From: CAZWVM01 sp964637705
GTDB lineage: Bacteria; UBA8481
Length of the DNA stretch: 8,710 nt
Assembly (NCBI GenBank): GCA_964637705.1
Contig: CAZWVM010000152.1
Location: forward strand, 1 to 8,710
Direction: 5' to 3'
Under the pieces are notes generated by a model, which made no database searches, had not been told where the DNA came from, and was given only the letters and a program-made list of their open reading frames with translations. Made by a program: the position numbers and the translations under genes. Below, piece by piece: positions 1 through 5,237 of this stretch; positions within the stretch are counted from its first letter, which is position 1; every line of letters begins with the position of its first letter.

Positions 1-568
1 GCTCCATGCCGCGCCGGTCCACGTGCGCGAGCGGCTCGTCCAGGAGGAGGATCGCCGGCATCGGCTCGAGCGCCAGGGCGAGGAGCGCGCGCTGGAGCTC
101 TCCGCCGGAGAGCGTGCCGAGGCGGCGGTCCGCGAGGTGGGCGGCATCGACCCGCTCCAGGGCCGTCTCGGCGCGGGCGCGCAGGCCGCGCGAGACGCCG
201 AGAAAGGCGGGGCGCCGCGCGAGCGCCGCGGCGAAGAGGTCCAGGACCGCGAAGGGCGCGGTCGGGTCGCATTCGACTCTCTGAGGCACGTACCCGATCG
301 CCGGCCGGTGCTCACGCTCGGTCCGGGGGTCGAGGAAGGAGAGGCGCCCCTCCGAGGGAATCTCCCCGAGAATCGCCTTCAGGAGCGTCGTCTTCCCGGC
401 GCCGTTGGGACCGATGACGACCGTCAACTCTCCGCAGTGCATGTGGAGGTCGATGCCGCGCAGGATCTCCACGCCGCCCAGCTTCACCCCCAACCCCGTG
501 ATGCGCGTGCAGCAGAGCCCGCAGGCGGAACGGGATCCGGCGGCCAACTCGCCTCCACGGTCGGTCAT
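1..568 (-). CDS. znuC: Zinc/manganese-type ABC transporter ATP-binding protein (3' end off window)
   Basis: This is the cytoplasmic ATPase that would power metal import through a membrane permease, taking substrate from the binding protein encoded just upstream. The visible 189 residues contain Walker A GPNGAGKT (53-60), a Q-loop glutamine (Q96 in YVPQR), the signature LSGGE (153-157), Walker B ILLLDEP (173-179) and a D-loop ending in Asp184. The sequence runs off the left edge before the H-loop. The start is an ATG whose first bases overlap the TGA of the preceding gene (ATGA), which implies translational coupling; a GGAGG lies 13 nt upstream inside the previous gene. An unusual N-terminal cysteine cluster, CGLCC (C16, C19, C20), precedes the fold. 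The metal is assigned from the neighbour: zinc is likeliest, manganese possible. A permease (znuB-like) gene is expected beyond the left edge but is not seen. Confidence 0.9.
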   Translation of the reverse strand, partial: MTDRGGELAAGSRSACGLCCTRITGLGVKLGGVEILRGIDLHMHCGELTVVIGPNGAGKTTLLKAILGEIPSEGRLSFLDPRTEREHRPAIGYVPQRVECDPTAPFAVLDLFAAALARRPAFLGVSRGLRARAETALERVDAAHLADRRLGTLSGGELQRALLALALEPMPAILLLDEPLAHVDRRGME

Positions 569-1590
569 GGCGCCGCGAGGGCCTCCTTGAGCGTCTCGAG
601 GTTTCCGCGCATGGCGCGCAGATACGCGTCGGGATCGTCGGGCCCGGTCGCGCACGGATCGAGCGAGTAGACCTTCGCGCCCGTCTCCCGGGCAATCGTC
701 TCCGCGGCCCGTGGCGCGTACTGCGGCTCGGCGAAGATCACGCGGACGCCGTGAGTTTTCACGAGGCGGACGATTTCGGCCAGTTCTCCCGCCCCGGGCT
801 CCGACCCCGGCTCGCGCTCGACCACCGCGACGATCTCGAGGCCGAACTCCTCCGCGAACCAGGGGAAGGCCTCGTGAAACGTGATGATTTTTCTCCCCGG
901 CAGGGCGTCGACGGCGGCGTGCATCTCCGCGCGCAGCGCCTCGAGCTTCGTGATGTAGGCGGCGCCGTTGGCGCGGTAGGAGGTGGCGCGAACCGGATCG
1001 AGCCGGGCCAGGCCTTCCGCCATCGCCCGCACCTGCTGGATCGAGCCGGTCAGGCTGACCCAGACGTGCGGATTCGGCGCGCCGGGGTCGGCACCATGAT
1101 CGTGATCCCCGCCATGTTCGTTTTCGCCGTGATGATCGTCCGCATCGTGTCCACCGTGATGATCGTCCGCGTCGTGATGCTCGTGCCCGTTTTCGCGGGG
1201 GGCCTGCGCCAGGATGGGCAGGCTCTCGGAGACGTTGAGGACCTCGAGGTCCGGTCGCTGGGCCGCGACCTTGTCGAGGAAGGTCTCCATGCCGAGCCCG
1301 TTGACGACGAGGATGTCGGCCCCGGAGAGCGTCTTCATCGCCTCGGTCGTGAGCTGGTAGTCGTGGAGACAGCCGGTCATGGGGCCGGTCAGGCAGGCGA
1401 CCTCGACGCCGGGAACCCCGCCGGCGATGTTCTTCAACATGACGGCGAGCGGGTGAAACGAGGCGACGATGCGGACCGACGGCCGAGCGGCGACGGGGCC
1501 GGCGGCGGGAGGCGCCCCGCCTCCGCAGGCGGCGAGCGCGAGGGAGAGGGCGCAGAAGATGCCCCACCGGGCTTTTCGATTCTTGGTCAT
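565..1590 (-). CDS. znuA: ZnuA-like metal ABC transporter substrate-binding lipoprotein with His-rich loop
   Basis: This 341-residue cluster A-I (TroA/ZnuA) solute-binding protein captures a divalent metal, probably Zn2+, outside the inner membrane. A basic N-terminus, a hydrophobic core and lipobox LAAC with Cys22 mark it as a lipoprotein. The expected ligands are H76 (in LHDYQLT), H175 (in NPHVW), H239 (in TFHEAF) and D311 (in SLDP). Residues 136-165 form a His/Asp-rich loop, typical of zinc-specific members, built partly from a 9-residue repeat (DADDHHG at 140-146 and 149-155). Cys66, Cys74 and Cys313 could form a disulfide, but this is speculative. The ATG at 1590 is preferred over an upstream in-frame start because it gives a proper signal peptide and an ATGA overlap with the preceding gene. 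No clear Shine-Dalgarno precedes it, so it probably depends on coupling. Family assignment is firm; metal specificity is inferred. Confidence 0.93.
   Translation of the reverse strand: MTKNRKARWGIFCALSLALAACGGGAPPAAGPVAARPSVRIVASFHPLAVMLKNIAGGVPGVEVACLTGPMTGCLHDYQLTTEAMKTLSGADILVVNGLGMETFLDKVAAQRPDLEVLNVSESLPILAQAPRENGHEHHDADDHHGGHDADDHHGENEHGGDHDHGADPGAPNPHVWVSLTGSIQQVRAMAEGLARLDPVRATSYRANGAAYITKLEALRAEMHAAVDALPGRKIITFHEAFPWFAEEFGLEIVAVVEREPGSEPGAGELAEIVRLVKTHGVRVIFAEPQYAPRAAETIARETGAKVYSLDPCATGPDDPDAYLRAMRGNLETLKEALAAP
1127..1176 (-). repeat. 27-nt tandem repeat encoding the His-rich loop of ZnuA
   Basis: Two copies of a unit with period 27 nt share an exact 17-base core (1127-1143 and 1154-1170) and differ at one base in the next six. 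Each copy encodes DADDHHG plus two more residues. The near-identity at the DNA level points to recent tandem duplication within the metal-binding loop. Such loops are length-variable in ZnuA proteins. Confidence 0.8.
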
Positions 1591-1877
1591 GAGGTCGCGG
1601 GACAGCGCTGGCGGCCGCCACGGGAATCCCGGCATTTCAGGTAGGGCTCGTGGCAGGTGCCGCACTCGTCCAATTCGTGCTTCTCGGCGAAGCGGTCCCA
1701 GTGCTTGCGCTGGTTGGGGGTCAGGATGCCCGAGCCGTGGCAGAGGGGGCAGGCGCTCTCGAGCGCGGAAAGGATGGCGTTCCGGATGAACTCGGAACGA
1801 TTCTCGACGCCGTGGAGCGCCGCGACCAGCGCGGCATCGGCCTTGAAGGTCAAAATTCCGTGTTTCTTCGGTTTCAT
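1587..1877 (-). CDS. Small ribbon-helix-helix protein with C-terminal zinc-ribbon motifs; putative metalloregulator of the uptake operon
   Basis: This 96-residue protein would act in the cytoplasm. Residues 6-14 (HGILTFKAD) fit the DNA-contacting beta strand of an RHH (CopG/Arc-like) fold. Residues 15-23 fit helix 1, VENRSEF the turn, and 28-42 helix 2. The tail has C43-x2-C46 in CPLCHGSG, which matches the DnaJ-type CxxCxGxG pattern, then C72-x2-C75 followed by His76, and C82. This suggests a structural or sensory zinc site. The ATG at 1877 is preferred over a TTG six codons upstream, because GGGAGG sits 5 nt before it. Its stop overlaps the znuA start (ATGA), so it is the first gene of the transporter operon. 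An autoregulating metal-responsive repressor is inferred from this position, not shown. CXXCH could suggest heme c, but no export signal is present. Confidence 0.82.
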   Translation of the reverse strand: MKPKKHGILTFKADAALVAALHGVENRSEFIRNAILSALESACPLCHGSGILTPNQRKHWDRFAEKHELDECGTCHEPYLKCRDSRGGRQRCPATS

Positions 1878-1883
1878 CGACGC

Positions 1884-1929
1884 CTCCCGTCGCAAGAATT
1901 ATTACATGGTATTACTCCCGTCGTCAAGA
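1884..1929 (-). promoter_or_regulatory. Promoter and candidate operator of the metal-uptake operon
   Basis: Read on the minus strand, TTGACG (1927-1922) is a good -35 (5/6). AATAAT (1903-1898, N18) or TAATAA (1904-1899, N17) is a plausible -10. The elements are embedded in repeats. TCTTGACGACGGGAG (1929-1915) recurs as TCTTGCGACGGGAG (1897-1884) with one base missing, bracketing a 17-bp AT-rich core. That core carries GTAATA direct repeats (1915-1910 and 1905-1900) 10 bp apart, one helical turn. RHH repressors commonly bind short repeats spaced this way, so it fits an autoregulatory operator. The second outer copy overlaps the ribosome binding site of the RHH gene, and the predicted leader is only about 14 nt. 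Confidence 0.6.
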
Positions 1930-1932
1930 CGG

Positions 1933-1962
1933 TTGCCCCCGCGCCCCGCGGGGTGCTATCTT
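1933..1962 (+). promoter_or_regulatory. Weak candidate promoter for the glycoside hydrolase gene
   Basis: TTGCCC (1933-1938) and TATCTT (1957-1962) are separated by 18 bp, with the palindrome CCCCGCGGGG (1944-1953) in the spacer. The matches are modest (4/6 each), and the call rests mainly on position between the divergent genes. A start point near 1969 would leave a leader suited to the GTG start at 1991. Confidence 0.28.
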
Positions 1963-1990
1963 TCCGAAAATCATGCACCCGGAGACTGCC

Positions 1991-3439
1991 GTGACACGAT
2001 ATCGATTCGACGCCCTCTCTCTTCTCGTTCTCGCCTTGTCCGCCGCGTTCGCGGCTTGCGGGGGATCGCTGCCGTCATCGTCGCCGCCGCCACCGTCGGA
2101 CGCCCCTGCGCCGGCCCCGGACACCTTCGCCGCCGAGCCCCGGCCCGCCGAACCCCTGGAGAGCGGCGTGATCGCATCCCGGGGCGGCCGCGTCCGGGTG
2201 GTCCAGTTCGCGGACGGGAGCTGGGAGATGAGGGTCGAAGGAGAACCCTTCTTCATCAAGGGCGTCAACTATCTCCCGGTCAAGGTCGGCGAATGCCCCG
2301 GCGAGGGGACGATGCGCGACTGGATGACATACGACGACGATCGCGACGGCCGGAACGACGTCGCCTTCCAGACCTGGGTCGATGCCAACCGCAACAACCG
2401 CCGCGACGCCGGCGAGACCGAGGTCGGGGATTTTCGCCTGCTGCAGGAGATGGGCGTCAACACCATCCGGCTCTATCACCTGCCCTCGGCCCGCCCGGAA
2501 CTGGGCGACATCTACCGGGTGAATCCCTCCATGGCCCTCCAGTTCGACCACGAGTCGAACAAGGATCTCCTGCGGACGCTCTTCAAGGATTACGGCATTC
2601 GTGTCGTGATGGGCCACTTCTTCGGCGCCTACAACATCGGCTCCGGGCTCCCGTGGGCCGAGGAAACCGACTACGCCAATCCCGTCCACCGCGAGCGGAT
2701 CCTCCGCTCCATCCGGGCCATGGTTCTGGACCACAAGGACGAGCCGTATGTGCTCTTCTGGATGCTGGGGAACGAGAACAACTTCGCCACCTGGGCCCGC
2801 ATCAACGTGCCGGCCAATCCCCATGCCTATGCTTCGCTCCTCGGTGAGGCCGCGAAGTTGATCCACGAGCTGGATCCCGAGCACCCGGTGGCCTCCTCCG
2901 AGGGCGACGACTTCGGGTGGGGCGACAATGCCTTCACCGCGCTGAGGCTGTATCCGGAGCTGGCGCCCGAGATCGACATCGTCTCGTACAACACCTACCG
3001 CGGAAAAGACGGTCCGGGCACCCTGTGGGCCGACGTGAAGGGGATCTTCGACCGTCCGGTCTTCATCTCCGAGTGCGGCATGTTCGCCTACCAGAAGAAC
3101 ACGGGCGAGAACGAGGAGATCCAATGGGAGCAGGATCGCGGTTACTGGCGCGACATCGTCCGGCACAGCGCCGAGCGGAGGCGCGCCGGCGACGGCGAGA
3201 TCGGCAACGCCATCGGCGTCACCTTCTTCAACTGGGTCGATCTCTGGTACCAGGACGAGCAACCGCGCGTGCACAACCCCGGGATCGGCCCCTGGGTGGC
3301 CTCGCCGGACGGGATCCAGCACGAGGAGTGGTTCGGCATACTGTCGCGCGGCGACGGCCGCGAACCGCTCATGAGGGTGAAGCGCAAGGTCTACGGCTAT
3401 TTCCGGGACGTCTGGAGTCGCGCCGAACTGACCTACTGA
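1991..3439 (+). CDS. Glycoside hydrolase-like (clan A, GH2/GH5/GH72-type TIM barrel) lipoprotein
   Basis: This is a 482-residue predicted lipoprotein with a basic n-region, a hydrophobic stretch and FAAC with Cys23. A Ser/Pro/Ala-rich linker runs from about 26 to 56. The catalytic domain opens with FFIKGVNYLP (about 87-96). The acid/base is probably Glu262 in LGNENN and the nucleophile Glu361 in FISECG, the usual strand 4 and strand 7 pair of clan GH-A. FFNWVDLW (412-419) fits strand 8. Between the first strand and helix, residues 115-142 hold DxDxDG and a DxNxNxxxDxxE loop matching EF-hand calcium-ligand spacing. The start is taken as GTG because GGAG lies 6 nt upstream; an ATG 18 nt earlier has no Shine-Dalgarno. 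The substrate is unknown (a beta-glycan or transglycosylase role is possible). It is divergent from the metal operon and shows no functional link to it. Confidence 0.8.
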   Translation: MTRYRFDALSLLVLALSAAFAACGGSLPSSSPPPPSDAPAPAPDTFAAEPRPAEPLESGVIASRGGRVRVVQFADGSWEMRVEGEPFFIKGVNYLPVKVGECPGEGTMRDWMTYDDDRDGRNDVAFQTWVDANRNNRRDAGETEVGDFRLLQEMGVNTIRLYHLPSARPELGDIYRVNPSMALQFDHESNKDLLRTLFKDYGIRVVMGHFFGAYNIGSGLPWAEETDYANPVHRERILRSIRAMVLDHKDEPYVLFWMLGNENNFATWARINVPANPHAYASLLGEAAKLIHELDPEHPVASSEGDDFGWGDNAFTALRLYPELAPEIDIVSYNTYRGKDGPGTLWADVKGIFDRPVFISECGMFAYQKNTGENEEIQWEQDRGYWRDIVRHSAERRRAGDGEIGNAIGVTFFNWVDLWYQDEQPRVHNPGIGPWVASPDGIQHEEWFGILSRGDGREPLMRVKRKVYGYFRDVWSRAELTY

Positions 3440-3442
3440 GCC

Positions 3443-3468
3443 GCCCGCGGGGATTCTGCGGGCTTCTT
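3443..3468 (+). terminator. Short GC hairpin with T-rich tail after the glycoside hydrolase gene
   Basis: A 6-bp perfect stem GCCCGC (3443-3448) / GCGGGC (3458-3463) with a 9-nt loop begins 4 nt after the stop codon and is followed by TTCTT. The stem is short and the T tract is interrupted, so it is a weak intrinsic terminator at best. The tail runs straight into the regulatory palindrome of hcp. Confidence 0.45.
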
Positions 3469-3481
3469 GACGCGGATCAAG
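3466..3481 (+). promoter_or_regulatory. CRP/FNR-superfamily (HcpR/DNR-like) binding site upstream of hcp
   Basis: A perfect inverted repeat CTTGA-N6-TCAAG reads TTGAC-GCGG-ATCAA in the core. This is nine of ten positions of the FNR/DNR consensus TTGAT-N4-ATCAA, and it resembles the TTGAC...GTCAA sites recalled for HcpR, the nitrosative-stress regulator of hcp in anaerobes. The centre is 3473.5. No good -10 lies 16-18 bp downstream of its TTGACG, which argues against it being a simple -35 box. A class II site centred at -41.5 would put the start at 3515. Confidence 0.68.
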
Positions 3482-3502
3482 GCGTCCGCGCGGGTGTCCC
3501 TC

Positions 3503-3508
3503 TAGTCT
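3503..3508 (+). promoter_or_regulatory. Predicted -10 element of the hcp promoter
   Basis: TAGTCT keeps the three most conserved -10 positions (TA....T). It lies exactly at -12 to -7 for a transcript starting at 3515, as predicted from the CRP/FNR-type site. It is poor without an activator, as expected for a class II activated promoter. The call depends on the upstream site being real. Confidence 0.35.
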
Positions 3509-3512
3509 TTCG

Positions 3513-3530
3513 CCTGGAATTCAATCCAGG
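3513..3530 (+). promoter_or_regulatory. Inverted repeat overlapping the hcp ribosome binding site
   Basis: CCTGGA (3513-3518) and TCCAGG (3525-3530) form a perfect 6-bp stem around a 6-nt loop. The right arm includes the first AGG of the Shine-Dalgarno AGGAGG (3528-3533), which sits 7 nt before the ATG. It could slightly mask ribosome access, or protect the 5' end if transcription begins close by. Short stems of this size also occur by chance. Confidence 0.35.
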
Positions 3531-3540
3531 AGGAGAGACC

Positions 3541-5193
3541 ATGTTTTGCTACCAGTGCGAGCAGTCGGCCAAGGGCGGAGGGTGCACCTCGTTCGGAGTC
3601 TGCGGGAAGGATCCCGACGTGGCGGTCCTCCAGGATCTCCTCGTCAAGGCGACGGTCGGGATCGCGCAGTATGCGCATCGCTCCCGGAAACTCGGCCGGA
3701 ACGACGCGGAGATCAACCGCTTCACCCTCGAAGCGCTCTTCACGACCGTCACCAACGTCAACTTCGACGCGCACAGGATGGAGGCGATCCTTCGAAAGGC
3801 CTACGGCATCCTCTGCGCCGCGCGCGACCACTACGGTGTCGCCTGCGCGGTTCGGAAGGCGACTCCGGAACCGGTGACCGGGCCCGCCGAATGGATCCCG
3901 GCTCCGGATCTCGCCGGTCTCATCCGCCAGGGCGAGGGCGTCTCGATCGAGGCGCGTTTCTCGAAGCACGGCCGCGACATCGCGGGCCTCCAGGAACTCC
4001 TCACCTACGGGCTGAAGGGCATGGCGGCCTATGCCGAGCATGCGCGCGTCCTCGGGCTCGAGGACGAGACCGTCTACGCCTTCCTCCACGAGGCCCTGGA
4101 TTCCCTCACCGATCCCGCGCCGAAGGCCGAGACGCTCCTTGCCGCCAACCTCCGTTGCGGCGAGGTCAACCTCCGCGTCATGGAGATGCTGGACACGGCG
4201 AACACGGGCGCCTACGGCCACCCCGTCGCCACGCCGGTCGCGGTCACGGCGAAGAAGGGGCCGGCCATCCTCGTTTCCGGGCACGATCTCAAGGACCTCG
4301 AGGAACTCCTCAAGCAGACCGAGGGCAAGGGCATCAACGTCTACACGCACTGCGAGATGCTTCCGGCGCACGGTTACCCCGGTCTCAAGAAGTATCCCCA
4401 CCTCGCCGGCAACTACGGCGGGGCTTGGCAGGACCAGCACATCGAATTCGAGGCCTTTCCCGGCGCGATCGTCATGACGACGAACTGCATCCAGATGCCC
4501 AAGGACAGCTACAAGCACCGGATCTTCACCTCGGGGCTCGTGGCCTGGCCGGGCGTCCGCCACGTCGTGAACGGCGACTTCACCCCGGTCATCGAGGCCG
4601 CGCTCGCGGCGGGGGGATTCCCCGCGGACGAGCCGGAGAAGACGATCCTCGTCGGCTTCGGCCACAACCAGATCCTCGGCGTCGCCGACAAGGTGATCGA
4701 GGCCGTGAAGGCGGGCGCCGTGAAACACTTCTTCCTGATCGGCGGATGCGACGGGGCGAAGCCGGGCCGCGACTACTACACCGAGTTCGCCGAAGCGGTG
4801 CCCGCGGACTGCGTCATCCTCACCTTGGCCTGCGGCAAGTATCGCTTCAACAAGCTTTCCTTCGGCGACATCGGAGGGATTCCCCGGCTTCTCGACTGCG
4901 GGCAGTGCAACGACGCGTATTCGGCCATCAAGGTGGCGGGCGCTCTCGCCGGCGCCTTCCACTGCGGCGTCAACGACCTGCCCCTCTCGCTCATCCTCTC
5001 GTGGTACGAGCAGAAGGCCGTCTGCATCCTCCTGACGCTTTTGCACCTCGGGATCCGGGACATCCGCCTCGGGCCGACGCTCCCGGCCTTCGTCACGCCG
5101 AACGTCCTCGGGATCCTCGTCGAGAAGTTCGCCATCAAGCCGATCGGCGACGCGCGGGCGGACCTGGCGGCGTGCCTCGGGAAGAGCGCTTGA
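3541..5193 (+). CDS. hcp: Hybrid cluster protein (hydroxylamine / nitric oxide reductase), class I
   Basis: This 550-residue Fe-S protein is full length for the family. Cytoplasmic Hcp is known to reduce NO and hydroxylamine and protects anaerobes from nitrosative stress. The N-terminus MFCYQCEQSA carries C3, C6, C15 and C21 (Cx2Cx8Cx5C), the class I [4Fe-4S] pattern found in Desulfovibrio and unlike the wider spacing of enterobacterial class II. All hybrid-cluster ligands are visible: H248 (SGHDL), E272 (HCEMLPAHGYP), C316 (TTNC), C403 (GGCDG), C431 (ACGKYRF), C456 (GQCND) and E490 with K492 (WYEQK). The ATG at 3541 is set by AGGAGG and the family N-terminus, although the frame stays open far upstream. 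No hcr partner lies downstream, so the electron donor is elsewhere. Regulation by a CRP/FNR-type NO sensor is predicted from the upstream site. Confidence 0.98.
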   Translation: MFCYQCEQSAKGGGCTSFGVCGKDPDVAVLQDLLVKATVGIAQYAHRSRKLGRNDAEINRFTLEALFTTVTNVNFDAHRMEAILRKAYGILCAARDHYGVACAVRKATPEPVTGPAEWIPAPDLAGLIRQGEGVSIEARFSKHGRDIAGLQELLTYGLKGMAAYAEHARVLGLEDETVYAFLHEALDSLTDPAPKAETLLAANLRCGEVNLRVMEMLDTANTGAYGHPVATPVAVTAKKGPAILVSGHDLKDLEELLKQTEGKGINVYTHCEMLPAHGYPGLKKYPHLAGNYGGAWQDQHIEFEAFPGAIVMTTNCIQMPKDSYKHRIFTSGLVAWPGVRHVVNGDFTPVIEAALAAGGFPADEPEKTILVGFGHNQILGVADKVIEAVKAGAVKHFFLIGGCDGAKPGRDYYTEFAEAVPADCVILTLACGKYRFNKLSFGDIGGIPRLLDCGQCNDAYSAIKVAGALAGAFHCGVNDLPLSLILSWYEQKAVCILLTLLHLGIRDIRLGPTLPAFVTPNVLGILVEKFAIKPIGDARADLAACLGKSA

Positions 5194-5208
5194 TCGGGGT
5201 TTGACGGG

Positions 5209-5232
5209 GCCCGGCGGCCGCGGCCGCCGGGC
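5209..5232. terminator. Perfect 24-bp GC palindrome between convergent genes; probable bidirectional terminator
   Basis: GCCCGGCGGCCG is followed directly by its reverse complement CGGCCGCCGGGC. It occupies most of the 44-nt gap between the hcp stop and the malic enzyme stop on the other strand. The hairpin would be very stable on either strand, but there is no T tract on either side, so it is not a canonical intrinsic terminator. It may act by stalling, by blocking exonucleases, or with Rho. Confidence 0.55.
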
Positions 5233-5237
5233 GGGCG

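Noticed and set aside
751..1644. A 297-codon plus-strand frame opposite znuA
   Set aside because: It is antisense to a well-supported ZnuA gene; its odd repeats simply mirror the His-rich loop.
1591..1665. N-terminal extension of ZnuA by 25 residues
   Set aside because: It would bury the signal peptide and overlap the RHH gene. The ATG at 1590 gives a standard lipoprotein signal and an ATGA overlap.
1645..1751. Two CXXCH motifs in the RHH protein as c-type heme sites
   Set aside because: The protein has no export signal, so heme c attachment is not expected. The first motif matches the DnaJ zinc pattern CxxCxGxG, which makes a zinc ribbon more likely.
1884..1929. A classical Zur/Fur box in the metal operon promoter
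   Set aside because: The AT-rich core is made of direct repeats; there is no long inverted repeat of the Zur or Fur type.
2075..3322. A 415-codon minus-strand frame opposite the glycoside hydrolase
   Set aside because: It is a GC-driven shadow with low-complexity Val/Gly/Asp composition, no ribosome binding site and no recognisable domain.
2917..3540. N-terminal extension of hcp by 208 codons
   Set aside because: It is another frame of the glycoside hydrolase. MFCYQCEQ is the family N-terminus and has its own ribosome binding site.
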